The translations under genes and the position numbers were made by a program. The notes under the pieces were generated by a model. That model had not been told where the DNA came from and did no database searches. It saw only the letters and a list, made by a program, of their open reading frames with translations. DNA of 62,592 nucleotides. Origin: Neobacillus bataviensis LMG 21833. GTDB lineage: Bacteria > Bacillota > Bacilli > Bacillales > Cytobacillaceae. How positions within the stretch are numbered: the first letter of the stretch is position 1; each line of letters starts with the position of its first letter. The stretch lies in assembly GCF_000307875.1 (NCBI RefSeq), contig NZ_AJLS01000185.1:1-62592 (forward strand). The letters run 5' to 3'. This document shows, one piece after another, positions 51,913 through 61,050 of this stretch.

Positions 51913-51944
51913 GGAGCTATTCTAATCGAGTAGCTTCTTTTTTG
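51913..51944 (+). terminator. Terminator after deoC
   Basis: GGAGCTATTC pairs with GAGTAGCTTC (two G-U pairs) and is followed by TTTTTTG. Confidence 0.7.
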
Positions 51945-52028
51945 TTTTTTTGAGTTATTTTGGCTCTAGAATTGAAGAAAGTGTATACGTACATACTATT
52001 ACCATAGACATAAAAAAAGGATGATACC

Positions 52029-52541
52029 ATGATTTATATTTATAACGATTATGGAGGAACACATACCACATCTTTAGCGGCTGCATACCATTTAAAACAA
52101 CTTCCTCAATCAGAGCGGAAGCTTTCAAAGGAAGAAATATTAAATGTGAAATTCTTCAATAAATTAACAAAGGAAGACTTCGGAAAACTAATTTTTCACG
52201 GTATTGATGATGAACGTAATTCTGTGTATACGATTGGGCGCAAGAGGAATAAATATGTTGTTCCAGCGTTAAAAGAAATGAGTTTGCTGCTTCAGGAAAA
52301 GTTTAAATTCGATGAAAAAATTGTCTTTTCCAATACCTCACCGACCGTTCCCTTTGCCATGTCAATGGGAGGATTTTTCTCTAGGGGATTAAAAATTGAC
52401 GTAATTGGGGTTCCGTTATTAGTGAAAGGCGCCAAACAGTGCTGCGATAATATATATCGCTTGGTTGAAAATACGAAAGAAGTTGGAAGAACCACTTTTT
52501 CAGAAAATGTGATTATCTTAGATAACAAAATGTATAAGTAA
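52029..52541 (+). CDS. DUF3189 family protein
   Basis: The 170-residue protein starts with MIYIYNDYGGTHTTSLAAAYHL, the hallmark of the DUF3189 family (shown here in part: IYNDYGGTHTTSLAAAYHL), and contains FHGIDDERNSVYTIGRKRN. The N-terminal IYNDYGGTHTT resembles a nucleotide-binding loop, but no function is known. The family is common in endospore formers. Monocistronic, with an own terminator. Confidence 0.78.
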   Translation: MIYIYNDYGGTHTTSLAAAYHLKQLPQSERKLSKEEILNVKFFNKLTKEDFGKLIFHGIDDERNSVYTIGRKRNKYVVPALKEMSLLLQEKFKFDEKIVFSNTSPTVPFAMSMGGFFSRGLKIDVIGVPLLVKGAKQCCDNIYRLVENTKEVGRTTFSENVIILDNKMYK

Positions 52542-52556
52542 AAAGATAAGACTATC

Positions 52557-52583
52557 GGATCCTTAAAATTGGGTCCTCTTTTT
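52557..52583 (+). terminator. Terminator after the DUF3189 gene
   Basis: GGATCC pairs with GGGTCC (one G-U) and is followed by TCTTTTT. Confidence 0.6.
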
Positions 52584-52612
52584 ATATAGAATGAATTGAA
52601 GGGTGTAATTTA

Positions 52613-53671
52613 ATGGAGAGTAATGCGTCTTATCTACACAAAAATGAGTTATTTATCCTTTCAACCCTGACCATTGCTATTTTAGCCATTTTGGTCATTT
52701 TATTAGTGTACCTCATGATTCGAAAATCTCATGATATTCGAAAAAGGAATAAAATTGAAAACTACAAAGAAAAATACAATCCCCTCATTTTTCAACTGGT
52801 GACCGAAGGATTTTCTTCAAGTGAACTGAGGCCGGTAACAGACCTTCAGCAAAAGGCAGTCGAAGAGCTGCTGAGTCGTTATATAAAGGTGATAGAGGGT
52901 GAGGAAGAAAGGAGCCGATTATCAGAACTAGCAGCCATGTATTTAACTGAAAACTATCGTAAACGGCTTAGAAGTAAAATATGGAGTACACGTATGAATA
53001 CTCTATACCATAATGATGACTTCAATATGATTTCCCTGTTAAATGATGTGAATCGATTATTGAAATATAAACGGCTTTCTCATAAAGAATTGGTACATAT
53101 TTTAAGAATACTTGCCTTATTTCAATATAAACCGCTATTTCATTTACTTACCAGCCACTATCAGTATCTAGCTGAAATAGATTATCGTCATATCTTGATT
53201 CGCTTACAAAAGCAGCAATTTCATCAGTTCGTACAATATTTTCACTTGGCTGATTCTTCCTTACAGAAAGCCGTTCTTGAAGTCATTGCGATAAAGAGGG
53301 AGACATATTACCTTCCCTTCATAGAAAATATTATTTTCAGCTACAGCGGTGAAATAAAACTAAGGGCTTTAAGGGCATTAGCAGAAATTGGTTCTGTAGA
53401 AAATATTAATCCCTATATAGGACCTCTCCATTCTTCAAAATGGGAGGAACGGATGCTAGCGGCAAAATTAATTGGTTCAGTTAAAGAAGAAAAAGCAATG
53501 CCAAGATTAATTGAGCTATTACATGATCAAACATGGTGGGTTCGTTCACAGGCGGGCCAGTCTATCTGTCAATTTGGAAACGGGAAAGATATTCTACGAA
53601 CAGTATTAGAAACATCAAAGGATACCTTTGCAAAAGATATGGCCTGGGAATGGCTCCATAAAGGGGTATGA
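52613..53671 (+). CDS. Membrane-anchored HEAT-repeat protein
   Basis: The 352-residue protein has one N-terminal membrane helix (about residues 14-37) and a long helical cytoplasmic or surface domain whose end consists of HEAT/PBS-type repeats (IKLRALRALAEIGSVENI, EERMLAAKLIGSVKEEKAM, WWVRSQAGQSICQFGN). In related Bacillus genomes such a gene stands directly before a family 2 glycosyltransferase; here that partner is a pseudogene starting 4 bases downstream. It may have been an accessory protein of an exopolysaccharide synthase, now possibly without a partner. Confidence 0.75.
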   Translation: MESNASYLHKNELFILSTLTIAILAILVILLVYLMIRKSHDIRKRNKIENYKEKYNPLIFQLVTEGFSSSELRPVTDLQQKAVEELLSRYIKVIEGEEERSRLSELAAMYLTENYRKRLRSKIWSTRMNTLYHNDDFNMISLLNDVNRLLKYKRLSHKELVHILRILALFQYKPLFHLLTSHYQYLAEIDYRHILIRLQKQQFHQFVQYFHLADSSLQKAVLEVIAIKRETYYLPFIENIIFSYSGEIKLRALRALAEIGSVENINPYIGPLHSSKWEERMLAAKLIGSVKEEKAMPRLIELLHDQTWWVRSQAGQSICQFGNGKDILRTVLETSKDTFAKDMAWEWLHKGV

Positions 53672-53674
53672 ACG

Positions 53675-54009
53675 ATGCATTTTATTCACTGGAGCGACAT
53701 TGTTACAGCATTTGCTTCATTTATTGCCGTTTATATGGTGATGGTCATTCTCTTTTACACTGTTTTTTATCGATAAAGAGAATGGAGGAAAAGCGGATGC
53801 GCTAAATGTCGGTCTGAATTTTTCGCATTATCCGTATTTTTGTTCGCTTGACGGAGATTCTGTACTTGAACAGGATGCCTTTTTAAAGGTGATGAAGCCA
53901 ATCATCGACTCTAATGAAGAGGTGATTGCATCCGGAGGCAGTGTACGAATTGTCTTATGAAATAATGGCAGAAACATTCCGTATTTCCTTTTTAAATCAA
54001 GAAAAGTAA
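53675..54009 (+). pseudogene. Decayed family 2 glycosyltransferase
   Basis: Three pieces in three frames can be read. The first (53675-53776) codes for a 33-residue N-terminal membrane anchor, MHFIHWSDIVTAFASFIAVY and on to FYR and stop. The second (53772-53960) reads DKENGGKADALNVGL and FCSLDGDSVLEQDAFLK, the DxD-containing core of GT2 enzymes. The third (53944-54009) reads YELSYEIMAETFRISFL and stop, the likely C-terminus. Large parts between are missing, so this is a gene shortened by at least two internal deletions. Confidence 0.8.
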
Positions 54010-54016
54010 GGAACTG

Positions 54017-54051
54017 AAAAAAACCAGAGAAATGAAATTCTCTGGTTTTTC
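54017..54051. terminator. Bidirectional terminator, pseudogene and pit
   Basis: AAAAACCAGAGAA pairs with TTCTCTGGTTTTT across about five bases, flanked by A and T runs on both sides. Confidence 0.85.
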
Positions 54052-54053
54052 AC

Positions 54054-55055
54054 TTAAAAGAATAGATTAAGAATAAAATAACAGATTGCAGCGATTAATG
54101 CCGTAATGGGAAGAGTAATGACCCAAGTCATAAGCATCCGCTGAGCTGTATCCCACTTAACCCCTTTAAGCCGGTGTGCGGAACCAACCCCAAGGATTCC
54201 TGATGAGATAACATGTGTGGTACTTACCGGAAGGTGAATTAAGCTCGCACCAAAAATAATCCCAGCACCAGTTAAATCAGCTGCCACCCCGTTAATCGGA
54301 CGGATTTTCATAATTTTCCCGCCGACGGTTTTAATGATCTTCCAGCCACCAATCGAAGTACCTAATCCCATAGCGGCAGCACAGGATAATTGAACCCAAA
54401 AAGGAACATCTGCATCTTTAGGAAGGTATTGATTAGCAATTAGAGCCATGGTGATAATCCCCATGGATTTCTGTGCATCATTTGTTCCATGGGAATAGGA
54501 TTGTAATGCAGCCGTGGCTATTTGGATATAACGGAAATTTCGATTTGTCTTCGTTAAATTAAAGTTTTTAAATGCCACTTTAAAAATACTATAAATAATG
54601 TACCCCACCACAAAGGCTAAAATGGGGGAAAGAATAAGTGCTTCAAGAATTTTAATAAATCCACCATAGTTAAGAATGCCAAATCCTTTAGAGGCAATCG
54701 CCGCTCCGGCGATGGAACCGATTAGGGCATGTGAAGAACTGCTGGGAATCCCGTAATACCAGGTAAGTAAATTCCATGCGACAGCCGCTAATAACGCTGC
54801 CAGAATAACAACAGAGCCATTAGTGAGATCAAATGGATTGACGATATCCTTAGAGATTGTTTTTGCCACTCCTGTAAATGTCATCGCACCAACAAAATTC
54901 ATGATGGCTGCTAACAAAATGGCGTGACGTGGTTTTAATGCTTTCGTTGAAACAGATGTTGCGATTGCATTAGCTGTATCATGGAACCCATTAATAAAGT
55001 CAAATGCAAGGGCACATATTACGATTGCGATCGTTAGTATGAATAAAAGACTCAT
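54054..55055 (-). CDS. pit: Low-affinity inorganic phosphate transporter Pit
   Basis: The 333-residue protein is a PiT-family phosphate (metal-phosphate):proton symporter with about ten membrane helices. The inverted family motifs are visible: DFINGFHDTANAIATSVSTKAL near residue 19 (in part GFHDTANAIATSVST) and YSHGTNDAQKSMGIITMAL near residue 195, with PSSSSHALIGS and PVSTTHVISSGI. It has the same length as Bacillus subtilis Pit. It follows ykaA by 11 bases, in one operon. Confidence 0.95.
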   Translation of the reverse strand: MSLLFILTIAIVICALAFDFINGFHDTANAIATSVSTKALKPRHAILLAAIMNFVGAMTFTGVAKTISKDIVNPFDLTNGSVVILAALLAAVAWNLLTWYYGIPSSSSHALIGSIAGAAIASKGFGILNYGGFIKILEALILSPILAFVVGYIIYSIFKVAFKNFNLTKTNRNFRYIQIATAALQSYSHGTNDAQKSMGIITMALIANQYLPKDADVPFWVQLSCAAAMGLGTSIGGWKIIKTVGGKIMKIRPINGVAADLTGAGIIFGASLIHLPVSTTHVISSGILGVGSAHRLKGVKWDTAQRMLMTWVITLPITALIAAICYFILNLFF

Positions 55056-55066
55056 TTTTTTGCTCC

Positions 55067-55681
55067 TTATGCATTTTTCATGATAATGGTTTCAAGCGTG
55101 TTTGCGACAGTCTGGCAGAAGTCAGCAATATCCTCAAGATTTTCGTATATTTCCTTATATTGAATAATCCGAATCGGATCTTTTTCAACTGTAAATAAAT
55201 GTTTAATTGATTGACGCAGAATATTATCGCAATTCGATTCGTAATCCTTTATTTTAATGGCATGTTCTCTTATTTGCTGCAATTTTTTATTCGATAATAA
55301 TTCAATGGCCTTATCGATTTCATGAACACTTCCCTGAATGGCGGAAACGAACTGCAGCATAAAATCATCTGCTTGAGTAATGGAATACATTTCAAATAAT
55401 GCCGAAGTAGCTTCAAGACCATCTATTACATCATCCATGCTCATAGCTAGATGTAAAATATCTTCACGTTCAATAGGTGTGATGAAAGCGTCATTCAGTT
55501 CTTTGATTACTTCATGAACGTATGTATCCCCTTGGGTTTCATACTCCTTCATTTTCTCGGAAAAGATTTTTAAATCGCTAATGTTATTCAATTTGTATTC
55601 TGTAAAAAAATCTACTCCTTCATCTAAATTGGAAGAAATTTTTCTTAAAAGAGCTGAGAATTTATCCACTTTTTTAGCCAT
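55067..55681 (-). CDS. ykaA: DUF47 / PhoU-like protein, YkaA
   Basis: The 204-residue all-helical protein belongs to the DUF47 family related to PhoU and is found with Pit transporters, whose activity it is thought to control. Visible features are KMKEYETQGDTYVHEVIKELN and the metal-type segment EREDILHLAMSMDDVIDGLEA, each with acidic clusters, and YESNCDNILRQSI later. The ATG at 55681 has GGGGG 8 bases upstream; this gives the length of Bacillus YkaA. It is the first gene of ykaA-pit. Confidence 0.92.
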   Translation of the reverse strand: MAKKVDKFSALLRKISSNLDEGVDFFTEYKLNNISDLKIFSEKMKEYETQGDTYVHEVIKELNDAFITPIEREDILHLAMSMDDVIDGLEATSALFEMYSITQADDFMLQFVSAIQGSVHEIDKAIELLSNKKLQQIREHAIKIKDYESNCDNILRQSIKHLFTVEKDPIRIIQYKEIYENLEDIADFCQTVANTLETIIMKNA

Positions 55682-55775
55682 TGATTTTACCCCCATTTTT
55701 ATCATCCATAGTTTTAAATTAACTTAATAATTTTATATGAAATATGTCGAAAAAAGTATTAAATAGCAATAAAAT

Positions 55776-55792
55776 TTACAAAAACTTAACAT
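55776..55792 (+). promoter_or_regulatory. Candidate PhoP box upstream of ykaA-pit
   Basis: TTTACA-AAAAC-TTAACA has two TT(A/T)ACA repeats with 5-base spacing, the form bound by PhoP of Bacillus. It lies about 100 bases upstream of ykaA, in the opposite orientation to that gene. Only two repeats are present. The 350-base divergent region also holds a small upstream frame at 55949 and otherwise AT-rich DNA. Confidence 0.35.
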
Positions 55793-55948
55793 TTGAATCT
55801 TCAGAATTCTTCTCTAGGTTAGAAGTACTTTTACTTTTACCTAGAATCATGAATTTATGTAAATAGTTTATACTGACTCCAAAAACGAATTAATTATTTC
55901 CGGTTTTTACTTTTTTATGAGTAAAAAAATAAAATGGGGGTACTTTAA

Positions 55949-56005
55949 ATGTACAGGCAGCTTGAAAAAGCTTTTCCACTACTGCCTGAGATCTATGCTA
56001 AATGA
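55949..56005 (+). CDS. Possible 18-residue leader peptide
   Basis: A short frame, MYRQLEKAFPLLPEIYAK, has GGGGG 9 bases upstream and ends 29 bases before the YeaQ-family gene. Its DNA also folds: CAGGCAG with CTGCCTG. It could be a regulatory upstream frame or chance; no conservation can be judged from one sequence. Confidence 0.25.
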   Translation: MYRQLEKAFPLLPEIYAK

Positions 56006-56034
56006 ATAATGAATACAAAAAGGAGTGTTCGATA

Positions 56035-56289
56035 ATGAGTTTCATTTGGGCATTAATTGTCGGTGGAATTATTGGATGGTTAGCGGGGCTAATCGTTGGT
56101 AGAAATATTCCTGGGGGCATTATTGGTAATATCATTGCTGGATTTGTTGGTGCATGGCTGGGAACAGCGGTATTAGGCAATTGGGGGCCGCATGTTTCCG
56201 ATTTTGCAATTATACCGGCAATCATCGGTGCTGCAGTGTTGGTTTTACTGCTAAGCTTCATTATGCGTGCCTTTCGAAAAGCCGATTAA
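56035..56289 (+). CDS. GlsB/YeaQ/YmgE family membrane stress protein
   Basis: The 84-residue protein has three membrane helices with glycine-rich turns (IVGGIIGWLAGLIVG, GGIIGNIIAGFVGAWLG), the pattern of the transglycosylase-associated/GlsB family, which is often induced by general stress. The function is not established. The ATG at 56035 follows AAAGGAG at 9 bases; a frame extension to 56002 is unlikely. No clear SigmaB promoter was found. Confidence 0.87.
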   Translation: MSFIWALIVGGIIGWLAGLIVGRNIPGGIIGNIIAGFVGAWLGTAVLGNWGPHVSDFAIIPAIIGAAVLVLLLSFIMRAFRKAD

Positions 56290-56314
56290 ATAACCACATA
56301 GAACATGGATGTAG

Positions 56315-56343
56315 AAAGCCTCCCAAAACGCGGGAGGCTTTTC
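56315..56343. terminator. Convergent terminator, YeaQ-family and pseudouridine synthase genes
   Basis: AAAGCCTCCC pairs with GGGAGGCTTT across seven bases, then TTCCTTT on plus. The minus-strand gene ends 9 bases away. Confidence 0.75.
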
Positions 56344-56351
56344 CTTTAAAA

Positions 56352-57275
56352 TTAAATTGAATAAATGTCGATATGTTTAAAGACATTTAGTGAATCAATA
56401 ACTGGCGCATGGCATACCACTTTTTCCTCCGTTAAAGGGTGGGGAAATTCAAGTTTTGCGGCATGCAATGCCTGTCTTTTTTCCAAAGGCTGTCCGCCAT
56501 ATGCGATATCGCCCACTATCGGATGACCTTCGTAACTTAAATGTACTCTTATCTGATGGGTTCTCCCCGTCTCAAGCCAGCATTTTACATATGAAAGCTT
56601 GTTATTCTTATCCTCTTTTAACAACTGAACGTGGGTAATGGCATCCTGACCGGATGGTGAAACCCTTCTTTTTGTTGCATGGTGGCGATCACGGCCAATT
56701 GGCTGATGGATTATCCCTTTTTTTTTCTGGAACAGTCCATGAACTGCGGCAATATAGGTTCGTTTTATCTCGCGCTTTTCTAGCATATTGTCTAGAATAG
56801 CTCCTGCTAACGCATGTTTTGCAAACAGGATGGCCCCGGTGGTATCCCGGTCTAAACGATGAATTTGACGGATATTCCGATATTCTCCTTTAGACTGTAA
56901 ATAAAAGGAGGCGGCGTTGATAAGTGTGTTTGTTTCGGTTAGAGGATTATTTGGATGAGTGTTCATGTATGGCGGCTTGTTAACCACCAAAACATGATCA
57001 TCTTCAAATAAAATGTCAATATCATGGAAATTCGGGATTATTTGGAGCTCTTCTTCTTCAAAAAGCTTTAATTGCAGCTTTGAACCGGCTGTTAAGGGGA
57101 ATAGCCAGTTAGCACGGGCTCCATCTGCTAAAACCTTATTCTCCATTCGAAAAAGATGCGTTAATTTTTTTGGTGCCTCCCAATAATGACGAAAAACCCA
57201 GTCAACTGTTTTGCCTTCCCACCCTCTTGGAACACTAATATGAAACCATTCTCCCTTACGTACCGTATTTAACAT
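56352..57275 (-). CDS. RluA-family pseudouridine synthase, YhcT-like
   Basis: The 307-residue protein isomerises uridine to pseudouridine in rRNA or tRNA. The catalytic motif HRLDRDTTGAILFAK is present with Asp142, followed by KRTYIAAVHG and GRTHQIRVHLSYEGHPIVGD. The N-terminal 80 residues form an S4-like RNA-binding region. The ATG at 57275 follows AGAAGGAG. It is divergent from a YhcU-like gene as in Bacillus subtilis yhcT/yhcU, which supports the YhcT assignment. Confidence 0.88.
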   Translation of the reverse strand: MLNTVRKGEWFHISVPRGWEGKTVDWVFRHYWEAPKKLTHLFRMENKVLADGARANWLFPLTAGSKLQLKLFEEEELQIIPNFHDIDILFEDDHVLVVNKPPYMNTHPNNPLTETNTLINAASFYLQSKGEYRNIRQIHRLDRDTTGAILFAKHALAGAILDNMLEKREIKRTYIAAVHGLFQKKKGIIHQPIGRDRHHATKRRVSPSGQDAITHVQLLKEDKNNKLSYVKCWLETGRTHQIRVHLSYEGHPIVGDIAYGGQPLEKRQALHAAKLEFPHPLTEEKVVCHAPVIDSLNVFKHIDIYSI

Positions 57276-57385
57276 AATGTCTCCTTCTGTCATCCACTAA
57301 TTACCACCGTAAAACCCTCGGCAGTTATGGTATTCTTATGATATAAAATTCGTCAGAAAAAAGCGATGGCAAAGGTGGGTTACAC

Positions 57386-57772
57386 GTGAAAATAGTATTT
57401 GCCTCGACACCAAGTCAAGAAGAAGAAATAAATGGACTTGTGAGGTATGTGTATTCGAGCATTTTTCCTCTTTATTTTAGTGATGAGGAAATATGTGAAT
57501 TTGAACAGTTAAAGGTTTTACGTACTCCTGAAGATTTTAACACATTAAAAGATGCTTTTCAGGTAATGACTTGTATTCAAACGATTATATCAATTCTGGA
57601 ACCTTCTCCACTTGATGAGCAATATGAAGCTGTTTTTGACAAAAATGTTGCAACACTGCAGGAATTTGGATTATTTTTTCCATTTGAATTTCAACAATTT
57701 GTTGATGCAAAAAGATTGAAAAATACCATGCTAAGTATCTTTACAAAGGCTGATAATGAATTGATTATATAG
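57386..57772 (+). CDS. YhcU/DUF5365 family protein
   Basis: The 128-residue cytoplasmic protein (KIVFASTPSQEEEINGLVRY at the start, ILEPSPLDEQYEAVFDKN in the middle) corresponds in place and size to Bacillus subtilis YhcU, next to the YhcT-like pseudouridine synthase. Its function is unknown. A GTG start with AAAGGTGG upstream is used. Confidence 0.78.
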   Translation: MKIVFASTPSQEEEINGLVRYVYSSIFPLYFSDEEICEFEQLKVLRTPEDFNTLKDAFQVMTCIQTIISILEPSPLDEQYEAVFDKNVATLQEFGLFFPFEFQQFVDAKRLKNTMLSIFTKADNELII

Positions 57773-57779
57773 GGAATGG

Positions 57780-57811
57780 GAAAAGCCTGGATTTTTTCAG
57801 GCCTTTTTCTA
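57780..57811 (+). terminator. Terminator after the YhcU-like gene
   Basis: AAAAGCCTG faces CAGGCCTTTTT with one mismatch, followed by CTATTTTT. Confidence 0.65.
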
Positions 57812-57967
57812 TTTTTTTGCTATATGGATGGAATTTTGTTGTATGATAGTATGTGAACGTATTCACTTATTGCGAAAATTGTCGGTTAATTTCGAGGACT
57901 TTTTGCAGGAGTAACGTGTTAAAACTTAGAAACAATAACAAGTAAGTAGAATTAGGAGGGGACATCT

Positions 57968-59710
57968 TTGGATTGGAAAGTAATCGCACAAAGTTGGATT
58001 GAATTTGATGAATTGGATCCAGAATTAAAAAATCAATTAGCAGAATTAAAAAAGGATGAAAAGCATTTAGAAGAATCCTTTTACAAGAATTTGGAATTTG
58101 GAACCGGCGGAATGCGCGGTGAAATTGGTGTTGGTACCAACCGAATGAACATGTACACCGTTCGTAAAGCTTCTGCAGGTCTTGCGGCTTACATAGAAGA
58201 AAATGGTGAGGAAGCAAAAAAACGAGGAGTCGTCATTGCTTATGATTCACGTCATAAATCCCCAGAGTTTGCTATGGAGACTGCAAAAACACTCGCAAGT
58301 AATGGGATTCAAACATATGTTTTTGATGAACTAAGACCAACTCCAGAACTTTCTTTTGCCTTAAGAAATTTAAATGCTTTTTCTGGAATTGTTATTACTG
58401 CTAGTCACAATCCGCCGGAATACAACGGATATAAAGTGTATGGGTCAGACGGAGGTCAACTACCCCCAAATGAAGCGGATCAAGTCATTGCAAGGGTAAA
58501 TGAGATTGAGAATGAATTATTAATCGAAGTTGACAGTGAAGCGAAGTTAAGAGAGTCAGGATTAATTAAAACCATTGGTTTAGAAATTGACAAAGCATAT
58601 ATTGAAAAGTTAAAAACGATTTCTGAAAATCCAGGCCTAGCGGAAGAGACAGATATTAAGGTCGTTTTTACGCCCTTACATGGAACGGCAAATAAACCCG
58701 TTCGCGCCGCTCTTGATGCCTTGGGTTATAAAAATGTAACAGTTGTAAAAGAGCAGGAGCAGCCGGATCCGGAATTTTCAACTGTGAAAAGTCCAAATCC
58801 GGAAGAACACGCTGCATTTGAATTAGCGATCCGTGATGGAAAAAAAGTGGGGGCCGACCTATTAATTGCGACTGATCCAGATGCCGACCGCTTAGGGATT
58901 GCTGTACTTAATCCAGAAGGTGAATATGTCGTTCTCACAGGAAATCAAACAGGAGCATTATTACTTGATTATCTGCTTACACAGAAAAAGGAAAAAGGAA
59001 CATTGCCACTAAATGGGGTTGTGTTAAAAACAATTGTTACCTCTGAAATTGGGCGGAAAATTGCTTCATCCTACGAATTAGATACTGTTGATGTTTTAAC
59101 AGGCTTTAAGTTTATTGCTGAAAAAATTAAGGAATATGAAGCAACAGGTGACCATACTTTCCTTTTTGGATATGAGGAATCCTACGGCTATTTAATCGGC
59201 GATTTTGCCCGTGATAAGGACGCTGTCCAAGCCGCATTATTGGCAACAGAGGTTTGTGCTTATTATAAAAAACAAGGCATGACCCTTTATGAAGGCTTGC
59301 TTCAGGTATTTGAAAAGTATGGATTTTATCGGGAAGGCCTTCGTTCCTTAACTCTAAAAGGAAAAGAAGGATCAGAAATGATCCAGCGTCTTTTGACCTC
59401 ATTTCGAAACGAGCAATTAACAAAGCTAGGTGATTTAAACACATACGCAACAGAAGATTATCTGACAAGTAGCCGCGTAACGCAAAATGGAGAAGAAAAG
59501 ATTGATTTACCTAAATCGAATGTCTTGAAATACATTTTTGAAGACGGTTCATGGGTATGTCTAAGACCATCCGGAACAGAACCAAAGGTAAAATTCTATT
59601 TTGGTGTAAGTTGTGATAGCCTTGCTGAAAGTATTTCGAAACTTCAAGCTGTTGAAAAAGACTTTATGGAGCTTGTCGATAAAAAGGTAAAGATGGTGCA
59701 GCGGATTTAG
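57968..59710 (+). CDS. pgcA: Alpha-phosphoglucomutase PgcA
   Basis: PgcA interconverts glucose-1-phosphate and glucose-6-phosphate and supplies UDP-glucose for glycolipids and wall teichoic acid. The 580-residue protein has the phosphoserine loop TASHNPPEYNGYK (Ser146), the metal loop TDPDADRLG, the sugar loop GYEESYGYL and the phosphate loop RPSGTEPKVKFY. It matches Bacillus subtilis PgcA (YhxB) in length. A TTG start at 57968 follows AGGAGGGG at 7 bases. Confidence 0.95.
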   Translation: MDWKVIAQSWIEFDELDPELKNQLAELKKDEKHLEESFYKNLEFGTGGMRGEIGVGTNRMNMYTVRKASAGLAAYIEENGEEAKKRGVVIAYDSRHKSPEFAMETAKTLASNGIQTYVFDELRPTPELSFALRNLNAFSGIVITASHNPPEYNGYKVYGSDGGQLPPNEADQVIARVNEIENELLIEVDSEAKLRESGLIKTIGLEIDKAYIEKLKTISENPGLAEETDIKVVFTPLHGTANKPVRAALDALGYKNVTVVKEQEQPDPEFSTVKSPNPEEHAAFELAIRDGKKVGADLLIATDPDADRLGIAVLNPEGEYVVLTGNQTGALLLDYLLTQKKEKGTLPLNGVVLKTIVTSEIGRKIASSYELDTVDVLTGFKFIAEKIKEYEATGDHTFLFGYEESYGYLIGDFARDKDAVQAALLATEVCAYYKKQGMTLYEGLLQVFEKYGFYREGLRSLTLKGKEGSEMIQRLLTSFRNEQLTKLGDLNTYATEDYLTSSRVTQNGEEKIDLPKSNVLKYIFEDGSWVCLRPSGTEPKVKFYFGVSCDSLAESISKLQAVEKDFMELVDKKVKMVQRI

Positions 59711-59757
59711 TAATTGAACATTCAACAGGACATCTCATCATGAGGGGAAGGTAAGAA

Positions 59758-60480
59758 ATGTTAAAAGATCAAGTAGCCATTGTAACGGGCGCATCGCGTG
59801 GTATCGGAAGAGAAATTGCGGTAAAGCTTGCAGAGCATGGGATGAAATTAACGATTATCGGTAGTTCTTCACAAGTTTCAGAAACCGCTGATGAATTAAA
59901 AAATATGGGCTATTCCAATATTCTACCTTTTCAAGCAGATGTTTCGAAAGAAGAGGACATGCAGGAAGTCATTAAGAAAACAATTGAAACTTACGGAACA
60001 GTGGATGTTTTAGTCAATAATGCAGGTATTGGTTTCTTTAAATTGACGGAAGAAGTTACCGTAGAAGAGTGGAAGAAAATCTTTGAGGTAAATGTCCAAG
60101 GTGTGTTCCTGGCTACAAAGGCAGTCCTTCCACATATGAAGGAGCGAAAATCGGGAACCATTATTACCATCTCTTCTGATGTTGCCCGCTACACCATACC
60201 GAATGGTGCGGCCTATACTGCTACAAAATATGCGGTGCAAGGTTTTTCCGGTTCAGTTGCCCAGGAAGTACGTGATTACGGAATTCGCGTCGGTACGATT
60301 AATCCTGGTATGGTCGATACTTATTTTGCCGAATCAACCCAAGGCTTAGCTGAGAAAAAAGGCTGGCTGAAGGTGGAAGACATCGCTAATGCAGTTGTCT
60401 ATATGGCATCTGCCCCTAAGCACATGCTGATTGACGAAATCGTCTTACATCCGTTTGTACAGCAATACCCTATAGCATAA
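59758..60480 (+). CDS. SDR-family oxidoreductase
   Basis: The 240-residue classical SDR has TGASRGIGREIA for cofactor binding, NNAG, and the catalytic Ser (ITISSDVAR) with YTATK. The family includes 3-oxoacyl-ACP reductases and many sugar and alcohol dehydrogenases; the substrate cannot be told. It is 47 bases downstream of pgcA and probably co-transcribed, ending at a strong terminator. Confidence 0.85.
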   Translation: MLKDQVAIVTGASRGIGREIAVKLAEHGMKLTIIGSSSQVSETADELKNMGYSNILPFQADVSKEEDMQEVIKKTIETYGTVDVLVNNAGIGFFKLTEEVTVEEWKKIFEVNVQGVFLATKAVLPHMKERKSGTIITISSDVARYTIPNGAAYTATKYAVQGFSGSVAQEVRDYGIRVGTINPGMVDTYFAESTQGLAEKKGWLKVEDIANAVVYMASAPKHMLIDEIVLHPFVQQYPIA

Positions 60481-60482
60481 GA

Positions 60483-60513
60483 AAAACGGCTTCCAAGTTG
60501 GAAGCCGTTTTCT
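60483..60513 (+). terminator. Terminator after the SDR gene
   Basis: AAAACGGCTTCCAA pairs perfectly with TTGGAAGCCGTTTT across two bases. Confidence 0.85.
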
Positions 60514-60576
60514 GGTGGAATTCTTTTACCCGGTTGTAAAAAATTCTCTCAGACAAATTCGGTATTCACTAAGGTT

Positions 60577-60831
60577 TCAGGAAAGACTATACAACGGTAT
60601 CCCATTTGCATCAGGGTCAACGATTTCGTTCGCATGGTCGATGTAACGAAGTAGATTATATAGCTTTGATTCAAGGACAGTGTAGTCCTTTTCAAAATTG
60701 TAGGCATGCAGGAATTGTTCAATCTTCTTAGATAAAAATTGGTCTTTTGTTCGGACCATTAAAATTAGTAAATTGTCCCATTCAGATCGGTGCGTATAGT
60801 ATAACGCCCTGTCGTAATCCACTTTATTCAT
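60577..60831 (-). CDS. yhdB: YhdB-like small protein
   Basis: The 84-residue protein (NKVDYDRALYYTHRSEWDNL at the start, LLRYIDHANEIVDPDANG near the end) resembles Bacillus YhdB, a small cytoplasmic protein of unknown function near spoVR. GGAGG precedes the ATG by about 10 bases. It is divergent from spoVR here. Confidence 0.78.
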   Translation of the reverse strand: MNKVDYDRALYYTHRSEWDNLLILMVRTKDQFLSKKIEQFLHAYNFEKDYTVLESKLYNLLRYIDHANEIVDPDANGIPLYSLS

Positions 60832-61050
60832 TTGATTTCTCTCCTCCTCATTGGGAGTTGATTTTATTGTATGACAAACTGAGGAGAACTTTCACAGAAA
60901 ATGTTGGACACCCCGAGTTTACGCTGTTTTCAACATTTACCTGTATAAATGAATAAAGAATTGGGCTTTTCTGAGCCAGAGGGAGTTAATACCATTGTCA
61001 TTAACATATTGTTTTAGGGAAAAATAGAAGTAGTTTATTCTATCTTGTTT

